The position numbers were made by a program, and so were the translations under genes. From contig OY783197.1 in NCBI GenBank assembly GCA_963678675.1, positions 4,870,400 to 4,934,399 on the forward strand: DNA of 64,000 nt, given 5' to 3'. The stretch comes from Xiphydria camelus. Taxonomy: Eukaryota; Arthropoda; Insecta; Hymenoptera; Xiphydriidae. The notes below the pieces were generated by a model. The model was not told where the DNA came from, ran no database searches, and saw only the letters and a program-made list of their open reading frames with translations. The first letter of the stretch is position 1. The number at the start of each line of letters is the position of its first letter. Below, piece after piece: positions 41,835 to 53,479 of the stretch.

Positions 41835-42840
41835 AAGCATCGAGTTAAAGCTGCTTTCAATTTTCTTTATTTTGACGTCAAATCGAGGATCTATTCATAG
41901 TTGGATTCACTAGGGAAGCCGTCATGTTTTTTCCTAGATTTTAGATTCCTTCTCATTTTCAGATAAAGAATGTTTCGCTGATAAATCATATTTCCGATGA
42001 AATAAATCTTTAAAACGTTACACTTGGTCTTACTATTGTTAATCAATATTTCCATAATGAAAACATAACTTCAAAAAATCCCTAGTATTCCCTAGAATGA
42101 ACAAGAAATTACTGAACTAGAATATAGTTTATCGTGGAAAACGAAGACCACGTGTAAAAATTTGATGGTCTTCTGTACCGGAAGCACTATAATTCGTCAG
42201 TGAAATTATGTTTATTTGAAAACGAGAATGGATCTAAATTCTCATTAACACCACCTGATATTCATTACCCACATAGAATCTGCATACAAGAGCACATAAA
42301 ACATGGTGGTTTCACATGACGGGATCCTTAATGGAAATCATTTGTTACAAGAATAAATTGCAGACGATACATCAAATTTATGCAAAATTTAACTTACTCA
42401 ATTATAGTAACGTATAAAATTTACTCATTATTTCAGAAACATATAATTTCATCAGTTAATTACAGTCAGTTACATAAGTAACAGTGCCAAGGGAGGATTC
42501 GTAAAACACACCAAGAAGACAATCTATTGATAATTAATAAATGTAATTTTAAATACGGCGAAATAAATATTTCGTGGGCCAAGAAAATATATGATTATTA
42601 TTAAAATGTTTATTTCATTCAAATGGTTGTCTCAAAGGATTTAATTGTGCCAAATAAATATCGTAATAGTTAGTGAATATTTCCTTGGTCCAATAAAATG
42701 TTTATTTCGCCATATTCAGACAAACATTTATTAACTACAAATAAATTGTTTCCTCAAATGCACACACAGTTGCTGCATGTCGTGATCTAGGTTTTCGTAA
42801 AGGTGTTGCAAAATTTACATCATACCGTGTCATTAATTCC
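41835..42840 (+). repeat. Old dispersed repeat C, copy 2
   Basis: Matches 22690-23400 in several blocks and 38198-38640 in one (see those entries). It carries a family B element at 42507-42766 that splits AACAGTGCCAAGGGAGG (42482) from GTCGTGATCTAGGTTTTCGT (42779), blocks that are close together in copy 1 (22950-23010). Confidence 0.7.
42507..42766. mobile_element. Miniature element family B, copy 2 (inverted)
   Basis: Read on the minus strand, it has the order ACAATTTATTTGTAGTTAAT, CGAAATAAACATTTTATTGG, CACTAACTATTACGATATTT, and CGAAATAAATATTTCGCCGT-like sequence, as in copies 1 and 3. Confidence 0.75.
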
Positions 42841-42901
42841 GACAGGTCGTATGCGTTGAAGTGTCTTCGTAAAACAAAAATGTCTAAAAAATGTTCTTTT
42901 T

Positions 42902-43159
42902 ACACTGAAAAAACAGTTTATTTGTTATTAATAAATTTTTGTTGGAATATGACGAAATAAACATTTCGTTGGACCAAGTAAATATTCATTAACTATTACG
43001 ATATTTATTTGGCAATAACTAAATCCTTCGAAGCAACCATTTAAATGAAATAAACATGTAAATAATTGATATATTATTTTCTTGTTCTAATGAAGTATTT
43101 ATTTCGCCACGTTCAAAATTATATTTATTAACTATTAGTAAACTATTATCTCGGTGTAT
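42902..43159. mobile_element. Miniature element family B, copy 3
   Basis: TIR TACACTGAAAAAACAG at 42901 and, on the minus strand from about 43159, TACACCGAGATAATAG. The interior has GAAATAAACATTTCGTTGG and TTAACTATTACGATATTT, as in the other copies. AT-rich and non-coding. Confidence 0.8.
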
Positions 43160-43700
43160 TCATTCAAATTTACTGAAATATAAATAAAGGAAGTAAAAAG
43201 AGATTTAGTCTAAACACACCCTTTTGCTGTTAGGTTTTCGAAAAATCACGAAAAATAATGCCACAAGGGCGTATCGATCTTGGGCTTATATTTGTATGTT
43301 GATCAATACACCCTTATGGCATTAGTTTTCGTGATTTTTACAATACTTAACGTCAAAAAGGCGTATAGACCATGTCTTCATACGCCCTTTTGTCTTCATT
43401 TTTTCGAATTTTTATTTTACCGTTCTTGCGCCTTTTTTTACGTATTTCTCTAAGTCTCGCGAGAATAAATTTCTTTTGCACCTTTTTACAATGCCAAAAG
43501 GGCGTAAAGAGGCGTCTACGACCTTATGGCATTAATGACGTAATATGTCTGGTTGGGGGACTTCATTCCGGACATACATATTCACTCAATAAAATACGAG
43601 TAAACGAAAGGCCCTTGCTACGCATACGTATCTAATCTTGAGATGAACTTGCGGCACAAACACCGTACCCATGTAGACCTAATATAAAGACGACCCCTAA
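43160..43700. repeat. AATGCCAAAAGGGCGTA-type hairpins
   Basis: An inverted pair spans about 43211-43366: CACGAAAAATAATGCCACAA is answered by TTATGGCATTAGTTTTCGTG. A third and fourth copy of the motif lie at about 43491 (AATGCCAAAAGGGCGTAAAG) and 43523 (TTATGGCATTAATG). The same motif forms the ends of the element at 56919-57163. 43540-43700 is unassigned. Confidence 0.6.
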
Positions 43701-44060
43701 AACACAAAAGTGTCGAGAATCGAGTTTACCAGTGTGCGAGGGGTGTCGTGAGGAGGCGGTCGTGTGTCGGACAATGAGCCGAGTCCATGCCTCGTTCCTC
43801 CAGAACCCCCGAGATCGCCCAGCCGCTTTCCCACGATTCTTCCTCCTCTTCCTCCTCCTTCGACAACGACGACCGTTACAGATTTCTTTTCACCTACGAA
43901 TCGGATGCTGTGCGCGAGGAGCACCCCTGGGACGCGCACGTGTATGTGTCCCGGCACAGAAAAAAAAAGAAGCCCCTCGTATACGGTCGAGAGTTTGCGG
44001 GTTCCTCCGATCATCGTACATACGTATGTATGTATATACTCATATACCGAGAGAAATAAT
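43701..44060. other. CpG-rich block
   Basis: CpG-rich sequence with a pyrimidine tract (43837-43862). It contains one plus-strand frame that looks more protein-like than most in this window (next entry). Confidence 0.5.
43787..44035 (+). CDS. Candidate exon, unidentified (low support)
   Basis: From an ATG at 43787 the frame runs PRSSRTPEIAQPLSHD, a run of serines, then FDNDDRYRFLFTYESDAVRE, EHPWDAHVYVSRHRKKKKPL and VYGREF. Third codon positions are mostly C or G, and the residue mix is balanced. It could end in an exon at a GTATGT (about 44026) or just read through to 44059. I do not recognise the protein. The other two plus frames are also open here, which lowers confidence. Confidence 0.2.
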
Positions 44061-44189
44061 TGCTAGTGTTAAAAAAATATGTCTTGAATGAAGAACATGT
44101 GATCTTACAAATTTGTAAGAATACAGCTTCTTAGATGAAAAATATATAGGGTATTCTTGATTGAATACCTTCGTTGCACGGAAAAAAAT

Positions 44190-44552
44190 TAACCGTAGCG
44201 TTTACAAAGTTTGTGGTAAATTTCGAGACAAGATCAACTTATTGTTATGATAACTACGATTTTATTAAAAATTATAGTAAAATTTGTAGAAATTTAAACC
44301 GTTGCTGTAATTTTTACTAAAATCGTAATCATCGTAATAATAAATTGGCCTTTTCCCGAAATTTACAACAAAGTTAAAAATTATAGTACAATTTGTAGAA
44401 ATTATAAGCGTTACTGTAATTTTTACTGAAATTTTAATCATCGTAATAATAAATTGGCCTTGTTTTAAAATTTACAATAAACTTAAAAATTATAGTAAAA
44501 TATGTAGAAATTGCAAGCGTTACTGTAATTTTTATTAAAATTGTAATCATCG
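44190..44552 (+). repeat. Tandem array, 109 bp unit, about 3 copies
   Basis: ATTATAGTAAAATTTGTAG and variants occur at 44271, 44380 and 44489. Each is followed by GTAATTTTTACTRAAAT and ATCATCGTAATAATAAATTG. The left edge starts CACGGAAAAAAATTAACCG, as in other AT-rich miniature elements here. Confidence 0.85.
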
Positions 44553-44565
44553 TACACACCTATGT

Positions 44566-44792
44566 GTGTATGTGATGATTCTGATCGACCTGCTATGGGT
44601 GACGGTAATTCAATTGAGTCGACCGTAGTTGAACGGTACGAGCGGATCTTGTTTTACCATGAAGCTCCAATAAAATTTAGCGTTCATGGCAAAATACTGA
44701 GATTCACTCGAATCTTTTAGCTACGGTCGACTCGATAGAAGTACCGTCACCCAAAGCGGGTAGATCAGAATCATTGACGATAGGTGTACCTC
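44566..44792. repeat. Hairpin element, arms about 70 bp
   Basis: TGATGATTCTGATCGACCTG with GGGTGACGGTA and GAGTCGACCGTAG at 44571-44631 is answered by the complement at 44715-44782 (CTACGGTCGACTCGATAGAA, TACCGTCACCCAAAGC). Loop about 80 bp, with GAACGGTACGAGCGGATCTT. Non-coding. Confidence 0.8.
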
Positions 44793-45411
44793 GCACTCGC
44801 GCGAGTTCGACGCCCCGCGCCGTGAATCTGGAGCCGGGAGGGGGAGGGTTATAGGTACCTAGTCGTGTGTCGTACGGAGGCATAACTCAAAGAAAAAGGT
44901 ATATATATTTATAAAAATAATGACTAATTCAAATCTTAATGATTAATTAACATGATATCTCTTATTATTTGTTTTAATTTAAATATTCTTATACATTAGA
45001 ATGATTATTAAATAATTATTTAAACTAATGATTAATCCAACATACGATTATGAATATGTTTAAATATTATTAACGGTTTAAGGAATGGCGGCACGGGGAT
45101 GAAACGTGCCCGCGGGGTGACCCATTATGCGAGTGCTCGCGCGAGAGAATTTTCTCACAGGATTCGGAACCTGCTTGCCATACGCGCGCGAGGGTCAGGT
45201 TCGGCTCGTATCGCGCGCGCGTGGGGCAACGGTCTTTTCCATACACGCGTATTGTACGCTTCTTTCGGGGACGCGCTGCACGAGCCCTCGTTCAACGGTG
45301 AACTCGCCGTTCTCTGTTACGGGGTCCTCGTCCTTGACTGCGCAGTGATTAAATTTTTGAACGCGCGGTGGATCGAGAATCGTGGATTCGGGCCCCGCGA
45401 CGTGTCCCAAT
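44793..45411. other. CpG-rich segments around an AT-rich centre
   Basis: 44793-44885 and 45090-45411 are CpG-rich; 44890-45075 is AT-rich. The frame 45099-45413 plus shows no domain. Family E begins at 45412. Confidence 0.5.
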
Positions 45412-47351
45412 GAGTAGAAATTCGGATAGGCTGTTCAAGGCTCGTCATTGGACCAATATCGGTGAACGTTCTACTAGATATCAATACTGGGCCCACATGC
45501 ATGTTGGGTCTTCACTGGCAATAACACAGGCCTGCGAAATTTTGGACTTTTTCAGTTTTACAAAAATCACAGGAGGTGAATTTGTTAGATTTTTTGATGT
45601 TGAAAATAAAACTGATGGAAAAATTTCCCTAGCGCGTCAGGTTTTCGAGCGATTTGAGTTTAAATGGTAAAAAAGTGGTTACTCTGACCAAGTTTGTGAA
45701 TTATTTGTATGCGATTTTTTTTGCTGAAGATGAAGAACTTCCTGTCTGAAGGATTTCCTGTAATTTTTTGTAGAAATACCAACAGATAATATTAGGACCA
45801 AGAGAAACAAGCCAATTCAAAAATGTTAACCATTTCGTGCGAAGTTTGAGTTAAATTGATAGACTCCCGTGAAAGTTTGTTTGCCTCCCTTTCGAATCCT
45901 AGTTCAGAAAATAAATTTAGTTCTTTTTTCTTAATTCTGAAATTTCAAAAAGTTACGAGCTCTTATTATAAGACGCGTCTTGACTTCAATTTTGATTCAC
46001 GTTGAAAATTTATGTGTGACAAACTGTTGCAGACAGAGAATTAGAACTGTCAAATGGCAATGGTTCATTGGACCCCATGCGTGAAAACATTCGATGACGA
46101 TCGGAAATGAATTCTGAAAATGAGATTGGTAGATGTCATTAGTAGAAATGTTTTAAAAAATTGTTTTTCCACAACAAATTCACGAAATTGGTCAAAACAG
46201 ATATTTTTGAACCATTTAAACTCTAATTACTTGAAAACTTGACGTGCTGGAACAATTCTGGAGCCGGATTCATTTTCGGTGTCGAAAAATCTCTTGCAGG
46301 TTCTTTAACTGACCTTCGCAGGCCTGTGTAATGTGATCGGTTCTACATTGGCGAACAATTGTAGTCCAATAGCTGGCCATGGATATGTTTTATAGGACTT
46401 GGCCAAAGCTTAGACGAATATCTTCGCTCATTGCCGAATGTTAATATGAGGAAAATGTTGGTTATAACTGGTCATCCGATCTTGATAAAAATTGAATGTT
46501 TCTTTGATATTACCCCAATATTAGCGTTCATTGGCGCTTCAATAAATTTTAAAATATCTATGTTAGGATTTCCAAGAGTCGCCGAAAATTTTCAGAAATC
46601 ACACAGAAGTAGATGTACACTAAAAGTTCATACGCATATAATTGATGGGTGTATCGATATACATACCGACAAACTTCGAGCGAGAATTTGGAAATATGCC
46701 TCACGCTCTTCATATGCATAGTTTCGATCTCTCGATCGTTTATGTTTGCCATGTCATACACAGCACACCATAGCGTATCTATGTATCGTTCTTTTGGTGG
46801 AAGTTCATAAAGGATTAAAAAGTATGGAATAACACCATATTAAATTAAAAACATATGCTTATGGCATAGATTTGATGAAGTATCGATAACATCGCTTTTT
46901 CGTAGGTATGACGGTACACAAGTACCATTACAAATATCTTTGATAGCATAAAATCCCGGTCTTTTATCCGCGTCTCGTGTAATGAATACACAATACCTAC
47001 TTATAATAGAGAGTACTAATAAAAAAAACTATAATAAATATGTTCATAAGTTTGAAATACTTCCAAACTTGCATTCATTCTAATCCTGAAGCAAGAAACA
47101 TTTAGTACTGGCCGTAACTTTGCGACTGAGAGCTCTTGCCAATTTAAATTTCCAAGCCTGGCCCACATCGAAATTTGTATGTTGTCCCAATGTATGAAAC
47201 CAACTTTGGCTAATAAATGGAGGGCGTCATCGTTTAGAAGCTTGCTCCAATATTGAACAGCAATATTGGATATCGGGCCCAATATTGGACGTCGATATTG
47301 GACATCGAGGTCAACATTAGCTTGACCATCAGTAGATCCAAATTTCTACTC
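45412..47351. mobile_element. Family E element, long copy 2 (inverted relative to copy 1)
   Basis: Ends GAGTAGAAATTCGGATAGGC (45412) and, on the minus strand from 47351, GAGTAGAAATTTGGATCTAC. Internal blocks match 20364-21905 on the opposite strand from end to end. A TAA-flanked insertion lies at 45525-46328. Without it the copy is about 1.1 kb. No transposase frame recognised. Confidence 0.8.
45525..46328. mobile_element. Nested element, 804 bp, perfect 14 bp TIRs, TAA target duplication
   Basis: Starts CACAGGCCTGCGAA and ends TTCGCAGGCCTGTG, exact inverted repeats. TAA lies at 45522-45524 and 46329-46331. Family E copy 1 has the uninterrupted site (CAATAATATGAG on the minus strand near 21790), which shows the empty target. 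A TWA duplication and a CACAG start, shared with the 28881 element, fit PIF/Harbinger. The interior has no transposase. Confidence 0.9.
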
Positions 47352-47960
47352 TCTCTCTAGCGAGAATCGTGAATTCAGCGAGTCTTGTAACGCGTGAAGC
47401 ATTAAAGAGAAGGGGGAACCCGGTAATAAAAGACGCGGAACCGGCAAAGAGGAAGAGGAAGACGACGATCCGTCTGCGATCTCACTCTGAATTTGCGCGA
47501 GTGACTCCACGGTCTGAACCATGGGGTCGCGCGGTTCGAGGATCCTCTCGGCGAGCGCCAATCGGTAAATCAACGCGGACAGCCTTCCATTGGTATATTT
47601 ATGGCGAAAATGTCAGGTCGACGACGTTCTTCTCCGCGTTCGGGCACCGCATCGGTTGGGTTATACGTCGTTACGTAACGCGCGCGCCTCGTGCTCCGCA
47701 AAGAGCGTCTTCTCTTCTCGCCCGCGGTGCCGCTTACGCAATACCGTTGTTACTTCACAAATGCTCGCTTGTGCTCGCGGGCTCGCGTGTGTGGGTGTTG
47801 GGTGTAGGTACACGCGCAGACTCCCGTGCTGCACCGACGACCCGGGTGTTAAGCCACGCGCACACACCCCCGATTTCAGCCGGGAGCGTCGATCGACAAC
47901 GAGGGCAGCGATCATCGCGTCCACCGCGGCAGACTGGACGAAGTGCCACCATGGAAAAAA
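47352..47960. other. CpG-rich block
   Basis: CpG-rich. Frames on both strands (for instance 47369-47965 plus, 198 aa; 47924-47661 minus) overlap and carry no domain. Confidence 0.6.
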
Positions 47961-48489
47961 AATAATTTGTTAGTATAACATTTTTTGTTATCATAACAAA
48001 TATTTGAATAAAAATAGCGATAACAGATCGATTTGTTATGGTGACGAAAAAATAGAAAGAAAAGCTATGATTTTCATTGCAACCAAGAAAAACTGTCGAA
48101 CATTTTCGTCCTGACGGCAATAGTTATTTTCGATATGAGTGCGTGAAGCGCAAGTTTTTAACGAGTGCGAAGTTTGCCGCATGAGCGAAGCGAGTGCGGC
48201 TATCACACGAGTTAAAAACGGCGCGAAACACACGCATATCGAATTTGACTTTTCGTCACCAGTATCAAAACCGAGGTTGGAGCGTGGGCGCCAGTGAAGA
48301 AAAAAGTGTTCACGCACTGCGTGTACTTTTACGCATTGCGCAGGTTGTTCACACACTGAGCAGCTTCAGTGTGTGAAACACGATTTCACAAGTGTCGAGG
48401 ACGATAAAAAAACCGAGGTTTTTGTCTCTGAGTGACAAAAATCATTTTTATTATCGTAATGAAAAATGTTGCCAAATAACATTTGAGTA
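47961..48489. repeat. Hairpin repeat with GCGAAGCGAGTGCGG centre
   Basis: CGATATGAGTGCGTGAAGCG (48131) is answered by an imperfect complement ending at 48241 (CGAAACACACGCATATCG), around GTTTTTAAC/GTTAAAAAC. The right part (48265-48470) has AAAACCGAGGTT twice (48268, 48410). 47965-48060 has ATAACA/TGTTAT palindromes. Confidence 0.6.
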
Positions 48490-49830
48490 TAAAAATTTGA
48501 TCCGAAATTGATCATTCTCGATGTAATTTAAACATGTGATCCAAAGAATAAGAATATTTTGATCTCAATGTGGTCTATTTCTATCTAATTTATATCGATT
48601 TTTGATCAGAATCTGATTTATTTGTAATTTTAAAATAAAAGTAGGTAATTACTTCTTATTGATTAAATATCATTTATAAATATCTCTTCCAAGCTGAAAG
48701 CAAATTAAAATCTGATCAAAAAAATTGATACAAATGAGATCATAAATGGATCAAATTGAGATCGTAATATTCTTAATCTTCGGATCATTTTTGGGCCGCA
48801 TCAAGAATTGTCTATATTTGATCACACTTTGACTAAATTGGTAGGTACCTACTAAGTTTTTTTTACTAGAACTGATTTTCGATATTGTTACTAAAACAAA
48901 ATTGATTAAATATTATTTAAATATTATTTTCAAGTTGAAAGCAGATCAATATCTGTTCAAAAATTGATGCAAATAAGATAAAAAATGGACCACATTGAGA
49001 TCATAATATTCTTATTCTTCGGATTATTTTTCGATCGCATCGAGAATGATCTATTCTTGATCACATTTTGATCAAATTGGTATCAAATTTTTTTACACAG
49101 GCTGATTTTTGATATTGTTACAAAGACAAAATTGATTAAATTTAATTTAAATATCTCTTCCAAGCTGAAAGCAAATTAAAATCTGATCAAAAATTGATAC
49201 AAATGAGATCATAAATGGATCAAATTGAGATCGTAATATTCTTAATCTTCGGATCATTTTTAGGCCGCATCAAGAATTGTCTATATTTGATCACACTTTG
49301 ATTAAATTGGTAGGTACCTACTAAGTTTTTTTTACTAGAACTGATTTTCGATATTATTACTAAAACAAAATTGATTAAATATTATTTAAATAATATTTTC
49401 AAGTTGAAAGCAGATCAATATCTGATAAAAAATTGATTCAAATAAGATAAAAAATGGACCACATTGAGATCATAATATTCTTATTCTTCGGATTATTTTT
49501 CGATCGCATCGAGAATGATCTATTCTTGATCACATTTTGATCAAATTGGTATCAAATTTTTTTACACGGGCTGATTTTCGATGTTGTTACAAAGACAAAA
49601 TTGATTAAATTTAATTTGAATATCACTTTCGAGTTGAAAGCAGATCAAAACCTGATCAGCAATCGATGTATAATAAATGAGATAAAAAATGAACCACACT
49701 GATATCATAATAATCTTATTCTTCGGATTATTTCTAGATAGCATTAAATTGTCTATTCTTGGTCATATATTTTAACAAAATTTGTAACAAATTTTTTTAC
49801 TGGGGTTGATTTCTTATGTTTTTACTAAGA
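48490..49830. repeat. Satellite-like array of family G units, two-monomer higher order
   Basis: Units of about 235 bp follow each other. Two kinds alternate: TCTTCCAAGCTGAAAGCAAA (48685 and 49156) and TTTCAAGTTGAAAGCAGATC (48928 and 49398). The alternate units repeat with a period of about 470 bp, with high identity (for example GGCCGCATCAAGAATTGTCT and CGATCGCATCGAGAATGATC in each). A fifth, more diverged unit ends near 49800. It derives from the miniature element seen singly at 39223. Confidence 0.85.
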
Positions 49831-49862
49831 TAAAATTAGTTATTTTCGTGTGCCCCGTCGCG

Positions 49863-50056
49863 CCGAAAAAAATAACTCGGTTAGAATGATAAAATGCATC
49901 TGGTTAAATATATTTATTTATTCTAATCAAAATACTAGTAAGTTTAATTAAATGTTTAGTTACTCAAACCAGACAGATGGAAAATCCATATTTCACTAAA
50001 CGGTTTGGTCATTACCTCCAAGATTTAGTCAAATTACCCAGGTTATTTATCTTAGT
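49863..50056. mobile_element. Miniature element family A, copy 3
   Basis: Begins AAAAAAATAACTCGGTTAGA and ends AGGTTATTTATCTTAGTG. It contains CCATATTTCACTAAACGGTT and TTTAGTTACTCAAACCAGAC, as in the copy at 8949. Ends are slightly decayed. Confidence 0.75.
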
Positions 50057-51119
50057 GCGGGCGCTGCCTTTCCCTGACGCGGCGCTGGTGTCCGTCGACG
50101 ATCCGCGGGGCTTCCCCGCACCGAGTGTGAACGCGCCATAAAGTGGCATTACCCCGCGTCGAGATTCACGAGAGATTATTTCATAAGCGTCCCCGATACG
50201 CGGAAAAGTTCATCCGCTCTTACCGCGAGTGCACGCGGTGAACTCGACGATTGCGCAAACTGTACGTAAGGGGCGCCCGAGGCCGTTACATGAACGCGCG
50301 CGCGGGGGTACGCTTCTTCTCGCGCACCCCGCCGCGGAAGACAGAGGGTCGGTCGTTTGCGCCGCGAGGAAAATATGCGCGCGAGTCGAGACCTCGCGTG
50401 GTTAAATGTCAATCGGTCTCGACGCGCAGCATCCTATACTACGAGAAAGCGAGAGAGCGTGCGGTTCCCATCGAGATGGGAACTCTGCGGCGTGAGAGGG
50501 AGGAAGAGACGGGATGGAAGTGATCGGGCGCAGATATCCGGCCAGAGACTCACTTCTACGAGCGCGAGCGACGTTCCGAGTCGTGGACCGATTCACACGG
50601 CGTCCGCGCATCGCCGGGACGATCCCCGCGCACACACTCGCCGCAAATTGCTTTTCGAGCCGCCCGTTTCTCGTTTATTTCCAACGCATCCGGCGATCAA
50701 GCTCGTATCCTCCGCGCGCGGCCGGTTAGGTCGGCACGGATCGTTCTGGAATCACGCGTGTGGTTCGTCATTTTCTTTGGCCCGGTTTTCCTATGCCGTA
50801 CGCGATAATCGCTCACTCGACGTGCGCCGCGGCGGTCTACACGCGCGGAAACGAATAGAATCGCGTCACACGATGAGGCGACGAACTAAACGCGCGAGTC
50901 GCTATTCTGTTGAACTGGTTGCGCTGCGTAAAATTCATATTGATACGCGTAAGATTTAGCGGGAAAAAATAACTGCGGTTATCGCCAAATGAGTTCGATC
51001 GCGCGAATCAATTCTATCGGTTTAACGCGATATTAGACTGCCGCGGCTCGTCGTTCGCTGGTGTAACCACTGTGCACCGGTGTGGTTACGATGATCGTCG
51101 CGAGGTCTTGGATGCGAGG
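50057..51119. other. CpG-rich block
   Basis: CpG-rich, with no recognisable protein in the long overlapping frames (50357-50959 plus, 200 aa, is arginine- and serine-rich). Confidence 0.6.
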
Positions 51120-51345
51120 TGCAGATTGGACCAGAAATTCTGTCCTAAAATAAGAGTAGATTGAAATAAAAATAAGAAGGAATCAGTATCTAAACGACTG
51201 GCACTTTTCAGAAAATTAAAAGAGAGATATAAGTTTCTGAGCAAGCATCGGTAGCAGCGGTAAAAATGTGATTCAGCTCCTTCAGGTGGTAAGGCTGAGA
51301 AACGAGGTCCGGCCTTATGGAGTTCCAATGTTAAATTAACGCAGT
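51120..51345 (+). repeat. Dispersed repeat D, copy 1
   Basis: Starts TGCAGATTGGACCAGAAATT and runs through GTAGATTGAAATAAAAATA, AGTTTCTGAGCAAGCATCGG and GGAGTTCCAATGTTAAATTA. Two other copies: 54319-54551 (same strand) and 56289-56529 (opposite). About 230 bp, no coding. It may be a SINE or a miniature element. Confidence 0.8.
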
Positions 51346-51840
51346 AATTTTTTTTAAACACTTAATTGTGATATTTTGTACACTATAATTTACTAGCTTT
51401 AAGGAAAAATTGTTCTTCAGCACAAGTAGAAACATCCGAACACCCTTATACGTACGTTTTTCATTGTAAATACCTACAGTAAAATATTAGCTGGTATCAA
51501 TATTTCCGCGTAGGGCATCTAATATAGAATATAGGATTAATATAATAATAGGATTGTATATAAATACCCGGGAGAGTTACGAGGAGAAATTATAATTTAT
51601 TTGATACTGATTGCTGAGTCAATAGTTCGTAGACGGGTCATGGCTCTTGTTGTCAACTTTCGATTCCTTTCCGAGATTCGCAATTCCCCTATCTAATGAG
51701 TCGTAATTATTAATATAATACATGCATATCAAATATATAAGGAGGGGGGAGGGCTGTAGGTAAGCACGATATACTACAAAATATCCCACTTTTACCTTAT
51801 ATCGCGTTTGTTTTCATTCTTATAGTATAATTTTTATGAG
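51346..51840. other. AT-rich spacer, nothing recognised
   Basis: AT-rich with short ATATAA motifs. No frame or repeat is supported. Confidence 0.5.
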
Positions 51841-52690
51841 AAGACATGTTTCGCGAAATTATTTCTCACCCTGTACGACGACTCAAATTCGTTCTTGGCT
51901 TGGACCCATATAGGTCGCGGGCTCTGAAGAAAAGGACTCGTTCCACCCCTCCGCGTGGAGGTTGGAATTTCTTTCCTCTCGACTCGCCCCTCGTCTCTGC
52001 TTGCCTCCCGACTTTGGAAGACGCGATGGAGACGCGTCCCGTGATCTTATTTTTACCTGTTCGAGATTTTCTCCAAATCCCTCGACGAAAAGGAGGGATG
52101 CGCGCCTTCGCCTCTAAGCGGCGCGGGTCTCGAAGGTTCCAAGGGTGCGACGGTGCGGAAGGACTTCCCTCCTCGCTCTCGCGCTCTCTCGACCCTCGTC
52201 CTTTCGGTCTCCGGTGCTCTTTCTCTCCCGCGCCGGAACGCCGCCGGGACTCCTTGGAAGATCGCGCGGGCTTTCGCCGCGGCTGGAATACGAGAAAGCG
52301 GAATTACGAGTAGGTTGGAGGGACCACGCCGCGCAAAATTCGGGAGGGACCGCGGAATAAAGAACGTAGAGGAGAAAAGGGGGAAGAGGGGGGATGGCAC
52401 AAAGAGGGAGAGCGTCGTCGCGGTGGCTCCCGCGAGCGAAGGGAACGCTGCTTCTTACGGCATTGGCTCCATGCCTCCGGCGGTTTAACGTCAGAGGATC
52501 GTTGCCCAGTCGAGCGTGGATCCTTCGACCCCGTGACGCGTGTATATAAATGTATATATATATGTATAGAGGTAGCGTATAAGTACGGACCTCCCTCGTC
52601 GCCCTCGTCCGTCCTTCTTCTTCTCCTTCCTCTTCTTCTTCATCATCTTTCTTTCTCCTGCTTCTTCTTCTTCTTGGCTCAGAATTTGAG
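51841..52690. other. CpG-rich block and pyrimidine tract
   Basis: 51900-52550 is CpG-rich; the frame 51846-52313 plus (155 aa) has no known domain and is Arg/Ser-rich. 52600-52680 is a CTT/TCC-rich tract. Confidence 0.5.
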
Positions 52691-53479
52691 TTTATGGGTG
52701 ATTCTCCGCAAAGATTACTTTTTGGAAGTTGTGTTTGAAAAAGTAAATAGGAACAGTTAAACTGTTGTAATTATAAAATTTCAATAAAACATCAATCAAA
52801 ACGGAAAGTCTTCTAATGGAACACATTTAATTTTTAATTTTGTCGCATTTTAAAGAGATTTCTTTAAAAAGTGCATGCAGAGAAATGGCTTAAGAACAGA
52901 GGAATGACGTTCTTACCAGAGGACGGATCGCTACTGTGTGACACCTTGTATTTTGGTTGATGTTTAATTGTAACGCAAAAACAGTACTATTTTGAATAAA
53001 ACCAGTTACTGAATGGAAATCGACATAGAATTCTTGTCTTTCTGCATCGATATTTTAGATGCTATTGCCATATATGGGTTTATACGACAGGCTGTAACTT
53101 TAGCCAGAGGACTGATGGTTGAACTTGGTGACATAATTTAGCAAACCAAACAAGATAAACATTTATTATTTTGGTGTCAAGGAATAGGGTAAATATTTTT
53201 CAACGATTTTACCAAATAAGAAAAAATAAAAGTTAGGCTATATTTTCATAAATATGGCTTTCTATCATTATAACATTTTATGTGGCGTAAGTGGTAACCG
53301 CCAGAGGACATGACGTTTTTAATATTTTAGAGTAGTTTTAAAAAAATTGGAATATTTTTTTGCAAAGTTATATACGAAATGAATTGACAATAATAATCCT
53401 CTTTTGTAACATGTATAATGAAACATTATTTATTTGTTCTATTAATGTTAAATATGCAGTAACAGCAAAAAGTAACTGT
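52691..53479. other. AT-rich region with CCAGAGGAC repeats
   Basis: CCAGAGGACGGATC, GCCAGAGGACTGATGG and CGCCAGAGGACATGACG occur at about 52917, 53103 and 53302, a spacing of about 190 bp. This suggests old tandem units. Nothing coding. Confidence 0.4.

Noticed and set aside
47369..47965. A 198-residue plus-strand open frame
   Set aside because: Same reason: chance frame in CpG-rich DNA, starting inside sequence next to a family E terminus.
50357..50959. A 200-residue plus-strand open frame
   Set aside because: Arg/Ser-rich, open in neighbouring frames too, and without any recognisable domain.
51846..52313. A 155-residue plus-strand open frame (looks slightly more structured)
   Set aside because: No motif, no splice context, and an open minus-strand frame covers much of the same DNA.
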